Shown: positions 8,300-17,178 of the stretch, in pieces | Position numbering within the stretch: position 1 is the stretch's first letter | Layout of the letters: each line of letters starts with the position of its first letter | Assembly: GCA_034416335.1 (NCBI GenBank) | Contig: DAOULV010000030.1 | Coordinates: 156,737 to 220,736, forward strand | Reading direction: 5' to 3' | Source of the DNA: MGML01 sp034416335 | Lineage (GTDB): Bacteria > Chloroflexota > Dehalococcoidia > Dehalococcoidales > UBA2162 | Length of the DNA: 64,000 nt | Made by a program: the position numbers and the translations under genes | The notes under the pieces: generated by a model | Database searches by the model: none | Told to the model about the DNA's origin: nothing | What the model saw: only the letters and a program-made list of their open reading frames with translations

Positions 8300-10183
8300 A
8301 TGCATGTAGATAATCGTCGCAGTCCCTTCGCGACATTCAGGTCTCTGCCTCTTGATGCCGTTACGTTGTCACCGGGTTTCTGGCACCAAAGGCAACTGAT
8401 AAACAAGGATATCAGCTTACGGGAAGGTTTTCAGAATCTCAACAAGCATGGGAACCTTGATAATCTGAGGCTCGCTATCGGAGAGATTCAAGGACAATTC
8501 CGCGGCCCACAATTCATGGATTCCGATATTTACAAATGGCTGGAGGCGGCTGCTTATGAATTAGGCCGTAAAAGTGATGAGGACTTGCTGCAGAAGGTAA
8601 ATGAATGTATTTCACTCCTTGAAAAAGTCCAGCAGCCTGACGGCTACCTGAATTCCTACTGGCAATTCGTAAAACCGGGACAGCAATGGACTGACCTTGA
8701 GACCGGGCACGAATTATATTGTGCGGGGCACCTGGTAGAAGCTGCCATTGCCCTGCACCGTGCCACGGGTGAGAAAAGACTGCTGGACATCGCTCAACGC
8801 GTTGCTGATAACATAGTCGCTACCTTCGGTGAAGGGAAGCGGGTGGCTGCAGGTGGTCATCCGGAGATAGAACTCGCCCTGGTAGAGCTCTATCGTGAAA
8901 CAGAAGAGAAATCTTATCTTGATATGGCGCTGTTTTTTATCGACCAGCGTGGAAAAGGTATATTAGGACGGCCAGGATCCCGTTTTAGTTCCAGCTACTT
9001 TCAGGACAGGGTGTCGGTCAGAGAAGCCGAAGAGGTAGAAGGACACGCGGTGCGCCAGTTATATCTTACCTCAGGAGTAACAGACATCTTCATGGAGACC
9101 GGAGAAAAGGCGCTGCTTGAAGCAATGCAGCGACTCTGGACGAACATGACCACCCGGAAAATGTACGTTACCGGCGGTTTCGGCGCTCGTTATGAAGGCG
9201 AGTCTTTCGGTGATGAGTTTGAACTCCCCAGTGACCGTTGCTACTGCGAGACATGTGCGACCATAGCTGCGGTGATGTGGAGCTGGCGTATGCTGCTGGC
9301 AACCAGCAAACCCGAATATGCCGATCTTATGGAAAGATGCTTATATAACGGCTTCCTGAGCGGTATTTCGCTTGATGGAAAACGTTATTTCTATGTTAAT
9401 CCGCTTCAGAGCAGAGGAGAAATAGAGAGAATAGAATGGTTCGATTGTGCCTGTTGCCCTCCGAATGTCATGAGACTGATTGCAATGGTCCAGAATTACA
9501 TGGCGACAATTAATGACCAGGGACTGTATATCCATCATTACATGCCGGCAACAGTCCGCATCCCATTCGAAGACAGAAAAAAGACATCCATAACCATCGA
9601 AACGGAATATCCGTGGAAAGATGCTGTCGCCATCACGGTTTCAGTTGAAGAAGATGGAGATCCGTTGTCCCTGTTCCTGCGAATCCCTGCCTGGTGTGAA
9701 AACGCCTCACTAACTGTTAACGGAAAGAACAGTGATACCATTTGCGAACCAGGCACGTATACAGAGACTAACCGTGTCTGGCATAACGGTGATCGTATTG
9801 AGTTGAATCTACCTATGCCCCCGCGTGCCATTGAACCGGATATAAGAGTTGACGCTATCCGAAACTGCCTGGCATTGGAATGTGGTCCGTTTGTTTACTG
9901 TATTGAAGAGGTGGATCATGCGGGAATCGATATCGATGATGTCCGTATAAGCCCTGATACCAGACCTGAAATATATTGGAATGATGAATTTGCAGGCGGC
10001 AGTACCATGTTGAAGCTATCGGGCAAGCTATTCATCTATAATAAAGAAGATGTCGGGTTGTACGTTCCCGCAAATGAACAAAAGCCAAAGACGCAGGAAG
10101 TCCGTCTTACAGCCGTTCCTTACTACAGATGGGCAAACCGGAGTGCAGGGAAAATGCGTGTCTGGATACCTAGAATATTATAG
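8300..10183 (+). CDS. Glycoside hydrolase family 127 (beta-L-arabinofuranosidase-like)
   Basis: 627 residues without a signal peptide, so probably cytoplasmic. An (alpha/alpha)6 barrel is followed by beta domains. Family 127 active-site features can be matched: Glu301 in GESFGDEF, Glu317-x-Cys319 in CETCATIA, and the Cys385-Cys386 pair in CACCPPN. In characterised members these bind zinc and provide a cysteine nucleophile. A caggag ribosome site lies 10 bases before the ATG. The natural substrate may be a beta-linked arabinofuranoside or another sugar. No transporter or other sugar gene is adjacent. The gene lies between two copies of the tRNA-flank repeat, suggesting acquisition. Confidence 0.9.
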   Translation: MHVDNRRSPFATFRSLPLDAVTLSPGFWHQRQLINKDISLREGFQNLNKHGNLDNLRLAIGEIQGQFRGPQFMDSDIYKWLEAAAYELGRKSDEDLLQKVNECISLLEKVQQPDGYLNSYWQFVKPGQQWTDLETGHELYCAGHLVEAAIALHRATGEKRLLDIAQRVADNIVATFGEGKRVAAGGHPEIELALVELYRETEEKSYLDMALFFIDQRGKGILGRPGSRFSSSYFQDRVSVREAEEVEGHAVRQLYLTSGVTDIFMETGEKALLEAMQRLWTNMTTRKMYVTGGFGARYEGESFGDEFELPSDRCYCETCATIAAVMWSWRMLLATSKPEYADLMERCLYNGFLSGISLDGKRYFYVNPLQSRGEIERIEWFDCACCPPNVMRLIAMVQNYMATINDQGLYIHHYMPATVRIPFEDRKKTSITIETEYPWKDAVAITVSVEEDGDPLSLFLRIPAWCENASLTVNGKNSDTICEPGTYTETNRVWHNGDRIELNLPMPPRAIEPDIRVDAIRNCLALECGPFVYCIEEVDHAGIDIDDVRISPDTRPEIYWNDEFAGGSTMLKLSGKLFIYNKEDVGLYVPANEQKPKTQEVRLTAVPYYRWANRSAGKMRVWIPRIL

Positions 10184-10302
10184 ATTTAGCTTCAAGTTTT
10201 ATCACTTCTAATTCATATAGAGTTTTATTTTGATACTAGTGCGAACTCCATTCGGAAAGTTCTATCTATTAAATAACTCGGGCTACCAATAAGGGATTTC
10301 GG

Positions 10303-10330
10303 CCGCCGGAGACGGCGGTTTTCTGTTTTT
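10303..10330 (+). terminator. Intrinsic terminator after the GH127 gene
   Basis: Stem ccgccg-gaga-cggcgg followed by TTTTCTGTTTTT. It lies 120 bases after the GH127 stop, just ahead of the hicA -10 box. Confidence 0.75.
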
Positions 10331-10334
10331 ATGA

Positions 10335-10340
10335 TATAAT
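10335..10340 (+). promoter_or_regulatory. -10 box of the hicAB pair
   Basis: A perfect TATAAT 26 bases before the ATG. No good -35 is seen because the terminator stem occupies that position. Confidence 0.45.
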
Positions 10341-10365
10341 TAGACGTTAGACAGGTCACTCCGGT

Positions 10366-10548
10366 ATGAAGAGAAGAAAGCTGATACAACACCTGGTTAA
10401 GAATGGTGCTTTGTTTCTTAGTGAGGGCCGAAGACACAGCATTTACTCTAAAGGGAGGCTGAAAACAGAAATCCCAAGGCATACCGAAATAGTCGATGAA
10501 CTGGCGAGGAAAATATGCCGGGACCTGGATATCCCTTTTCAGAAGTAA
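10366..10548 (+). CDS. hicA: HicA-family toxin (mRNA interferase-like)
   Basis: 60 residues with the dsRNA-binding-like HicA fold: KLIQHLVKNGALFLSEGRRHSIY, then a short helix. His24 in GRRHSIY is the catalytic His of the family. HicA toxins cut mRNA and are neutralised by HicB, which follows 18 bases later. The order toxin then antitoxin is usual for this family. The assignment is good for so small a protein. Confidence 0.8.
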   Translation: MKRRKLIQHLVKNGALFLSEGRRHSIYSKGRLKTEIPRHTEIVDELARKICRDLDIPFQK

Positions 10549-10566
10549 AGTACAGAGGGTAGTTCA

Positions 10567-10758
10567 ATGGAATACAGGGCTATGATTAAGAAAAGCAATG
10601 GCTGGTGGATAGGCTGGCTGGTTGATATACCGGGAGTGAACGCTCAGGAAAAAAGCAGGGAAGAATTACTGGAGTCTTTAAAAATCGGCCTCAAAGATAT
10701 GATACAAACACCCGTTGAAACGAATGAGGAAGAGGAACTGGTAACAATCAAGGTATAA
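10567..10758 (+). CDS. hicB: HicB-family antitoxin (short form)
   Basis: 63 residues: an N-terminal partial RNase H-like HicB fold (YRAMIKKSNGWWIGWLVDIPG, then NAQEKSREELLESLKIGL). A separate DNA-binding domain is not apparent, so autoregulation may be weak or done with another factor. An agagggtag site precedes the ATG. It pairs with the HicA toxin just upstream. Confidence 0.78.
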   Translation: MEYRAMIKKSNGWWIGWLVDIPGVNAQEKSREELLESLKIGLKDMIQTPVETNEEEELVTIKV

Positions 10759-10780
10759 ATCCTTTAATATTTTGGGTGTT

Positions 10781-10852
10781 GCTGCCAATTTCGAAACTAA
10801 AAAAGCCCTCGATTCTCAGTCAGTATCGAAGGCTTTTCTATTTTGCTAACCA
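10781..10852 (+). repeat. Right copy of the tRNA-flank direct repeat, with terminator hairpin
   Basis: A diverged copy of 8071-8142 that begins gctgcca where the tRNA copy has gctacca. The inner hairpin (agccctcgat with atcgaaggct, one mismatch, then TTTTCTATTTT; about 10796-10841) can serve as the hicAB terminator. Confidence 0.5.
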
Positions 10853-10908
10853 AAATGATTGGATTAGATGATCCTAAATTTTAGACCGAAGAATTGATTT
10901 AGGATATC

Positions 10909-11061
10909 TTGAACAACATTACGGTAATCGGGAATTTTGTCCTGACAATGTCCGTGAATACGGGCCTGTCATCCTTTTACGGAACGTATATCGGCGGGGT
11001 GGGAGTCGTCTCGCTGATAACCAGCTTTTTCCTCAAGAGACGGGCGGTCAAAAGCCATTAA
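10909..11061 (+). CDS. Short membrane peptide or remnant, unknown
   Basis: An open frame of 50 codons from a TTG at 10909 (first ATG at 10948) to TAA at 11059. It encodes one hydrophobic segment (GTYIGGVGVVSLITSFF) followed by a basic tail LKRRAVKSH. No clear ribosome site is seen. It looks either like a small membrane protein or like the last helix of a larger transporter gene left beside the repeat at 10.8 kb. Confidence 0.3.
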   Translation: MNNITVIGNFVLTMSVNTGLSSFYGTYIGGVGVVSLITSFFLKRRAVKSH

Positions 11062-11122
11062 CGTCTGTCGTGCTCTTTAACCGGGCAGTCTTGCAGGTTT
11101 TTCCGTATTTGCAGAGTCCGGG

Positions 11123-11443
11123 CTATTGTGCGGTCGTTTTTTTCTTAACCGCAGCCCCGACACTGCTGGCCGAAGCAATAAGGCATATACCGATTATCCC
11201 GATAATTTCAGCAATGCCTACGGTATTTTCGCCAAGGACTTTTCCGTTGAACATCAGGAAGGCGCCGCCCAGGCTGCATATCATACCGAGTGCGGACAAT
11301 GCCAGGAAAGTCTTTTTATGAATCCTGTCGAATATTTTTTCTGCCGAAGGCTGCCGATTTCTTACAAAGAATACGGCGATGGCGATAACCAGCAGTAATG
11401 TGCCGGCTAATGCCGTGATTATCCAGGGAAATCCACCTGACAT
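11123..11443 (-). CDS. Small membrane protein with three TM segments, unknown
   Basis: 106 residues: an N-terminal TM helix (WIITALAGTLLLVIAIAVFF), a short cytoplasmic stretch with a basic linker, then two more TM helices (TFLALSALGMICSLGGAFLMF and VGIAEIIGIIGICLIASASS), ending KKKTTAQ. A GAAGGGAA site precedes the ATG by 4-5 bases. No family is recognised and no partner gene is adjacent. Confidence 0.6.
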   Translation of the reverse strand: MSGGFPWIITALAGTLLLVIAIAVFFVRNRQPSAEKIFDRIHKKTFLALSALGMICSLGGAFLMFNGKVLGENTVGIAEIIGIIGICLIASASSVGAAVKKKTTAQ

Positions 11444-11542
11444 ATGAGTTCCCTTCCTCCAGGTAGTATTACATGAATTTTAGTCTTCGGGTTTGGGGTG
11501 TGTCAATTACCCTGTATTGAAGGTTTGCGAAATTTAGTCTTT

Positions 11543-11729
11543 TTTACCTCACCCTCTTCCGTCTCCCTCTCCTACATGAGGATAGGGAGAGACTTAAAAA
11601 GGGTCTGTTCGCGGTCAGGAATTAGTCGGTAGGCGTTGCGGGAAGGTTTCGGGCGTGGAAAAGGGGCGGGGGAAGGAAGAGAATCTTTCTTGGACTTTCA
11701 TTTCAGGTAAGGGAGAGGTTCTGTGTAAA
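11543..11729. repeat. MITE-like dispersed repeat, copy A
   Basis: About 187 bp. It begins TTTACCTCACCCTCTTCC and ends GGTAAGGGAGAGGTTCTGTGTAAA-like, so the two ends read as imperfect inverted repeats (TTTAC, then CTC-rich). An inner hairpin (ccctctcct-acatg-aggataggg) lies near the left end. Copies B (35432-35619) and C (44133-44288) match along almost all of it. No coding capacity is credible. Confidence 0.7.
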
Positions 11730-12115
11730 AGGTACTATTCTGTCTCCGCCCCTACCCCTGGATTCCAGCCTTCGCGAGATGACAAAAAGGGTCATGGGAA
11801 TGACCCGCCTACGTCCTTACTTACGTTGCGGACTACGATGGGTAAACTCCACCTGCGCTGAAGGTATGGCGGGCAGGCTGGGGACGGATTGCTTCGTCCG
11901 CCTATGGGGGACACGGAATGACGATGGTGTGTCATTCTGAACGCAGTGAAGAATCTCCTCCGGATATTGGACGAGATCCTTCGTCTTCGATTTTATCGGG
12001 ACTCAGGATGACAGCTTATCGGATTGTAGAGATTGCCACGTCGTCCGTCTGGGGCGGACTTCTCGCAATGACCCGCCTGCGCTGAAGCTACGGCGGGCAG
12101 GCTGGGGACGGTAAG
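11730..12115. repeat. Cluster of short palindromic intergenic repeats
   Basis: No gene is seen here. It contains two near-identical copies of a hairpin unit (cctgcgctgaag...ggcgggcaggctggggacgg at about 11848-11886 and 12077-12111), a ggattccagccttcgcgag unit at about 11760, and gcaatgacc-type units. Related units recur at about 32.5-32.8, 38.15, 44.4-44.5 and 45.7 kb. Confidence 0.6.
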
Positions 12116-12130
12116 CAGGCGTATCGTTAG

Positions 12131-12505
12131 CTATTTCCCGGCGCGTCTGAGTTTGGCTTTGACGCGGGCGATGAGTTCGGCGGGACGGAAGGGTTTGCGA
12201 ACATAGTCGTCGGCGCCGAGACCGATACTCTTATCGACGGAGGAGACTTCCTGAATAGCGGATAGAATGATTATCGGGATATCATGTTTTTCCTTGATTC
12301 TCTCCAGCACCTGGTAGCCGTTTATGCCGGGCATATTGATATCCAGGATAACCAGGTCCGGAACGGACTTCACGATTTCAGCGAGGGCGGCATAACCGTC
12401 ATTTACCGTCGTAACAGAATAGCCTTCCTGCTCGAGCACCCTTTTTATAACCATCGTTACGTGGGTCTCATCGTCCACAGCAAGTATATTTATCGGTTTT
12501 TCCAT
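12131..12505 (-). CDS. Single-domain response regulator (receiver only)
   Basis: From the ATG at 12505 the protein has 124 residues; a GTG five codons upstream is open but lacks a ribosome site, whereas GAGGGGGAG precedes this ATG. Receiver residues are complete: Asp11/Asp12, phosphoryl-accepting Asp55 in LVILDINMPG, Ser82, and Lys104 in VRKPFRP. There is no output domain, as in CheY-like or phosphorelay carriers. It lies 55-70 bases behind the hybrid kinase in the same direction and is the likely partner. Confidence 0.88.
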   Translation of the reverse strand: MEKPINILAVDDETHVTMVIKRVLEQEGYSVTTVNDGYAALAEIVKSVPDLVILDINMPGINGYQVLERIKEKHDIPIIILSAIQEVSSVDKSIGLGADDYVRKPFRPAELIARVKAKLRRAGK

Positions 12506-12575
12506 CTCCCCCTCTTTCACCTCAGGAGCCGACTGGCGTATATTATAACCCTCTCCCGAGATAATTACATCCTTT

Positions 12576-15500
12576 TTACCGTTCCATTATTTGAGATAAT
12601 TCTTTTCTAAGCCGGTCTTTATCAATCGGCTTGCTGATATAAGCGGGCTTATATTTACTGAAGAACGCCCTGGTATCCGCGGCCAGCACATCACCGGTGA
12701 TAAATATAATCCTGCGGGAAAGAGCCCCGTTCATCTTCCTGATTTTCCGGTAGAGTTCAATACCGTTCATTACGGGCATCTTAATGTCCATCAGTATGAC
12801 GTCGAAATGGCTGCCCGGAATTTTGTCGAGAGCCGCCTCAGCGTTATCGACCAGCTCGACATCGTGTCCTTCCCGCCTGAGAAAACGCTCCATGTAAGAC
12901 CTGATCACGGGTTCGTCATCGACCACCAGGATCTTATATTTCGAGCCGGGCTTCCGCCCGCTACCGGATTCAGGGTGAACAAGCTGAAGGCTGCCGACGT
13001 CCGCGACGGGCAATTCGATAACAAAAGTGGCGCCCTTACCTTTAGTGCTCTTTACATACATCTGGCCGCCGTGTTCCCGAACTATCCCGTAACACAGGCT
13101 CAAGCCCAGTCCGGTGCCTTCTCCGGGTTCCTTGGTAGTGAAGAAAGGTTCGAACACCTTGCCGATATCCTGCCGGGATATGCCGCTCCCGTTGTCTTTG
13201 AAGCTAACCCGGATAATGCCGGAGTCATGTTCGGTGGATATGGTAAGCTTGCCTTTTACACCGGCCTGTTTGATAGCCTGCTCGGCATTAATAATCAGGT
13301 TAAGAAAGACTTGCTGAAGCTGTCCGCCCGAAGCAATAGTCAGGGGGAGCGTGTTGTCCAGGCTGAGTCTTATCTGGATGCTATCGGTAATCATTTTATA
13401 AGACCTGAGAGAGAGCGTGGTCCTGATTACTTCATTTATATCCACGGGGCTGCGCTCCGAGTTGTCATTCCTGGAGAAAGTCAGCATTCCCCTTACTATT
13501 TTACTGACACGCTGGGCCCCTTCATTTACAATCTCGAGGTCCTTCCTGATGTCATCGGGCAGGTCCTTCCTGGCTATAAGAAGGTCGGTAAAGCCCAGTA
13601 CGCCGGTAAGAGGGTTATTTATTTCATGGGCGACGCCGGCGGCCATCTGACCGACGGCAGCCAGCCGGCTGGAGAGGTATGCTTTCTGTTCGGTCTCTTC
13701 CCTTTCTTTTGCTATTCTTTTCTGCAGGGTGATATCCCGGTGCGTAATGATATAGTGAAGTTTGCCGTCAAGGGTCACAGGCTCCGACGATATCAGAACG
13801 TTCCTGATTTCCCCGGACTTGATACGCATGGTCACTTCCTGGTTAATTACTCTTCCGTCCCTTTCGATGGCCTTCTGTATTTCCTGCTCCTCTTTCTCGT
13901 CCTGGAGCATATGCAGGTCATCGATTGGCTTTCCGATACATTCTTCCCGGCTGAAACCGCTGAAATTCTCGAAAGCCATATTTATGTCAGAGATAATCCT
14001 GTTATCGTCCAGCGAAATAATCATAGGCATGGGATTGGCGTAAAATACCATGGAGAATGTTTCTTCGCTGAGCTTGAGGGATTCCTCCGCCATTTTATGC
14101 TCGATGGCTATAGCCGCGATACGCGCCGACCATTCCAGCACCTGTACCGCCCTTTCGTCGGGGTCCCCCTTTTTAGCGGAGTAGTCCGTAATGACACCGA
14201 GCAGTCCACCGTTGGAAGACAGGATGGGCTGCGACCAGCAGGAAATGACCCCGCTGTCCGAAGCGATTTTCATTAATTCATCGTTATCCCCCGCACCGGG
14301 ATTTTCGGCGATATCGGGAATGACCACTCGTTCTTTGAGGCGGGCGGCCATACAGCAAGAACCGGTATTGACATCGACCGGTAAACCGTTCTTAAGAATA
14401 TTCTTAAAGGCATCCGGCAGGTTGGGAGTGGAAACCGGGAAAAGCATATGCGCTACCGGTTCGTATTTCAATACGGAACCTTTAGCGTACGGTTCGAATT
14501 CTTCTACCAGGTTGACTATGGCGTCCAGAATTTCCTGAAGTTCCGCATCCTGTCCCAGAAGGGTAAGGATATTATTCTCGCCCTGTTCGAGCCGTTCTTC
14601 CCTTTTTCTTTCGGTTATATCGCGGCATACGCAGAAAATGAGTTTCTGGCTGCCGAACGTCGCTGCGTTGGTACTGATTTCAACGTCAATAAAGGAGCCA
14701 TCTTTGCGGCGGTGGACCGTCTCGAAATGGTCACCTTCTTCACCGACGCTCCTTATCATTTCAAGCGTTACTTCAGGTGGATGCTGATATTCCCAGTCCC
14801 ATACCGAGAGGCCGGTGACTTCTTCAGGAGAATAACCGAGCATTTCGGCGAATTTCCTGTTGGCTTCGTATACTTTACCGTCCTGGTCGAGGACGACAAT
14901 GCCATCCCTGGAACCTTCTATCAGGATACGGTGGCGGGTAGCCTCCCTGGCGAGGGTCTCTTCGGCCAATTTACGTCTGGTTATATCCCGGATTATAGCC
15001 ATAGCGGCAGACCTGCCGTTAAACTCGATGATGCTGGCGTTTACTTCAACCGGTATAGTCCTTCCGTCTTTAGAAAGAATCTCCATCTCATATCTGTCAG
15101 GAGTATCTTCTCCGGCAAGTCTTTTCCGGTGTCTTTCCTGTATCATTTTCCGGTACCCGGGAGAGACGAAATCATAATAGGGCCTGCCTTTATAATCTTC
15201 GATGGTGAACCCGGTCATTTCACGCATCTTGGAATTGGTGAATACAATTTCATCGTCCTGGATTATACGGATACCGTCGTTAGCCTGTTCGACAAGCTGC
15301 GAATATTTATTTTCGGAAGCCCTGAGTTCGGCTTCGGTCAGCCTCCTCTGCATCACTTCTTCATTGAGTTCCCGGTTACTCTCCGACAATTCACCTGCCA
15401 GCCTTTCAATGTTCAAAGACTGCCTTACTCTTGCTATCAGAATGTAACCCACGATAAACGTCACTATGAGACCGGTGCTCAACGATACCCAGGGGTACCA

Positions 15501-16508
15501 GGGATTGTCCGATGACAGATATTCCTCCGTGGGAGAGGCAATAAGTAGCCACTGGCGCCCGGCGACATCCAGGGTCGATATGTACCGGGCACCTTCGCGG
15601 GAATCATCTTCCCGGAGAACAGCCGGGGCGAGGTTTTCCTCTCCATTCGTGTCCCCGTTAGAGCTGAACAGGAGCTGTTCTCCCGAAGGCGCCGCGGCGT
15701 CGTATAGTTTTAGCTCCATATTACGGTACAGTCCTTGCTCAAGGAATGCACTGACTATACCATCGATATCGAATATTCCCAGAACGAAGCCCTGCAGTCC
15801 CTGGCTTCGCCCTTCTGCGGTGGATGTATCGGAGTCCGCATCGAACACGGGAGCAAAGACGAAGATACCCGATTCAGTTCCGGATTCCTGCAGTAACGGT
15901 ACGAAGGAGGTTGCCGTGGTTTCTCCCGTATCCACCGCCTGATTAAGGTATCGAAGAAGGGCAGGATCCGAGGCGATATCGAAACCAAGAAACAACTCGC
16001 TGCCTTCGGAAGGTTCGATGTAGTATACAGGGTAGTATTCGCTGCGATCCGACGCCCTTATTATCACGCCGTCCTTACGTACTTCGGTAAACTGAAAATC
16101 CGGGAAACCGCTGAACTGGGCTCTCGTTTCAAGCACTATACGACTGTAGTCAGCGGTGCGGGGTACCCAGCCCAGCGATTCGATACCGGAATACTGGGTG
16201 AAAAACGGGCTGACGAACGAACTGAAGTCGTTACGCGTTACTTCCGTCGAACTCCGGTAGAACTGGTCAACCGAATTGAGGATTTCCATATGACTCGACA
16301 GGTTGGTTTCAAAGGCATCCGTCATATGATTGGCATGGTTGTTGAAATCCGAGATGAAGCGCTGGGTTTCCCAGCCTTTTATAGCTGAAAATACGCCTAT
16401 TGTCATTGTGAGTAGAATGGCGACGGTGATATATGCCGGCAAATAGATAGCCGCATTCATTCCTTTCAGCCGTGAGGCGAGTCTATTTTTTAAATTAACG
16501 AATTTCAT
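12576..16508 (-). CDS. Hybrid sensor histidine kinase (CHASE-PAS-PAS-GAF-PAS-HisKA-HATPase-REC)
   Basis: 1310 residues. TM1 (~20-40) and TM2 (~345-365) bracket an extracellular CHASE sensor domain. Two PAS domains follow (~395-640), then GAF (~650-810), a third PAS (~815-930), and a HisKA helix with His961 in GVAHEINNPLTG. The ATPase domain has its N box near NLIINAEQA and GTGLGLSL. A C-terminal receiver carries Asp1241 in VILMDIKMP. CHASE domains sense small extracellular ligands, while the PAS/GAF stack adds cytoplasmic inputs. With the HTH gene upstream and the receiver gene downstream it forms a three-gene leftward unit. The signal is unknown. Confidence 0.93.
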   Translation of the reverse strand: MKFVNLKNRLASRLKGMNAAIYLPAYITVAILLTMTIGVFSAIKGWETQRFISDFNNHANHMTDAFETNLSSHMEILNSVDQFYRSSTEVTRNDFSSFVSPFFTQYSGIESLGWVPRTADYSRIVLETRAQFSGFPDFQFTEVRKDGVIIRASDRSEYYPVYYIEPSEGSELFLGFDIASDPALLRYLNQAVDTGETTATSFVPLLQESGTESGIFVFAPVFDADSDTSTAEGRSQGLQGFVLGIFDIDGIVSAFLEQGLYRNMELKLYDAAAPSGEQLLFSSNGDTNGEENLAPAVLREDDSREGARYISTLDVAGRQWLLIASPTEEYLSSDNPWYPWVSLSTGLIVTFIVGYILIARVRQSLNIERLAGELSESNRELNEEVMQRRLTEAELRASENKYSQLVEQANDGIRIIQDDEIVFTNSKMREMTGFTIEDYKGRPYYDFVSPGYRKMIQERHRKRLAGEDTPDRYEMEILSKDGRTIPVEVNASIIEFNGRSAAMAIIRDITRRKLAEETLAREATRHRILIEGSRDGIVVLDQDGKVYEANRKFAEMLGYSPEEVTGLSVWDWEYQHPPEVTLEMIRSVGEEGDHFETVHRRKDGSFIDVEISTNAATFGSQKLIFCVCRDITERKREERLEQGENNILTLLGQDAELQEILDAIVNLVEEFEPYAKGSVLKYEPVAHMLFPVSTPNLPDAFKNILKNGLPVDVNTGSCCMAARLKERVVIPDIAENPGAGDNDELMKIASDSGVISCWSQPILSSNGGLLGVITDYSAKKGDPDERAVQVLEWSARIAAIAIEHKMAEESLKLSEETFSMVFYANPMPMIISLDDNRIISDINMAFENFSGFSREECIGKPIDDLHMLQDEKEEQEIQKAIERDGRVINQEVTMRIKSGEIRNVLISSEPVTLDGKLHYIITHRDITLQKRIAKEREETEQKAYLSSRLAAVGQMAAGVAHEINNPLTGVLGFTDLLIARKDLPDDIRKDLEIVNEGAQRVSKIVRGMLTFSRNDNSERSPVDINEVIRTTLSLRSYKMITDSIQIRLSLDNTLPLTIASGGQLQQVFLNLIINAEQAIKQAGVKGKLTISTEHDSGIIRVSFKDNGSGISRQDIGKVFEPFFTTKEPGEGTGLGLSLCYGIVREHGGQMYVKSTKGKGATFVIELPVADVGSLQLVHPESGSGRKPGSKYKILVVDDEPVIRSYMERFLRREGHDVELVDNAEAALDKIPGSHFDVILMDIKMPVMNGIELYRKIRKMNGALSRRIIFITGDVLAADTRAFFSKYKPAYISKPIDKDRLRKELSQIMER

Positions 16509-16527
16509 TACAGTTACTCTTGCCGTA

Positions 16528-16758
16528 CTAATATCGATTCGTTTCAGGTCTGGTCGTCACGTCGATATGATTGACGGACTTTTTCAGTTTTTCTATTTCT
16601 TCTCCGGTGAACAGCCGCCAGCCCCTGATATCTCTGCGTTCGGTGGTGCCGAGGGCATCCTTCTGCAGCCACCGGTAGAGCGTATTTCTGCTGATACCGA
16701 GAATCCTGTATACTTCAGCCGTCCTGTAGTAGGTTATTCCACCAATCTCTACGGGCAT
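16528..16758 (-). CDS. Excisionase/MerR-type helix-turn-helix protein
   Basis: 76 residues with a single winged helix-turn-helix: YYRTAEVYRILGISRNTLYRWL, then GWRLFTGEEIEKLKK. There is no effector domain. An AGGAG site lies 9 bases before the ATG. It is first in the leftward run with the hybrid kinase (gap 19 bases), so it may be a DNA-binding output or autoregulator of that system. The presence of a kinase partner argues against a mobile-element excisionase, though the fold alone does not. Confidence 0.75.
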   Translation of the reverse strand: MPVEIGGITYYRTAEVYRILGISRNTLYRWLQKDALGTTERRDIRGWRLFTGEEIEKLKKSVNHIDVTTRPETNRY

Positions 16759-17178
16759 ATTTTTTTCTCCTGTATATCACCGGATATGCCTTTCCGGGTA
16801 TACCTGAGTATATTTTGACATTAGATGTCTTGCCGGATTCTAAATGACAGGGGGGGATTTCTAAACAAACTCTAAATTATTTTGTCGGATGTTTGCGGCA
16901 TTGGCTGCCTCCGGATTCTTTCATTGTTTGATCATTGTGAATTTAAGTCTTCTTTATCGCACCCTCTTCCATTTCCCTGTCGAACGAATAATCCGACCAG
17001 TGGTATTCCTTTCTCTAGCGGGTTGGATAATCAAATGGATAATCAATATGGGAAGACACAAAAATGGAAAAGAAAGTAAAAATACTTACTATGTCAAGGA
17101 AATGGTATCAAAGGAGTTCGAATCTCTTCAGGTAGTCCTAAGTGGGCAATGTGCAGAACCACGCATTATATGACTTAA
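16759..17178. other. Intergenic region, no gene seen
   Basis: A divergent spacer between the HTH gene and the selenoprotein candidate. It contains a short fragment resembling the left end of the MITE-like repeat (about 16941-16980, accctcttcc with similar flanks). Possible short frames lack ribosome sites and family resemblance. Confidence 0.4.

Noticed and set aside
11655..11861. 68-codon frame
   Set aside because: It lies across MITE copy A and the palindrome cluster; the frame is not conserved in copies B and C.
12807..14276. 489-codon open frame on the plus strand
   Set aside because: It lies wholly opposite the hybrid kinase, in its codon-bias shadow, and has no ribosome site or family motif.
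16889..17173. Two overlapping frames of 65-94 codons
   Set aside because: There is no ribosome site or motif, and they overlap a repeat fragment and the likely promoter region.
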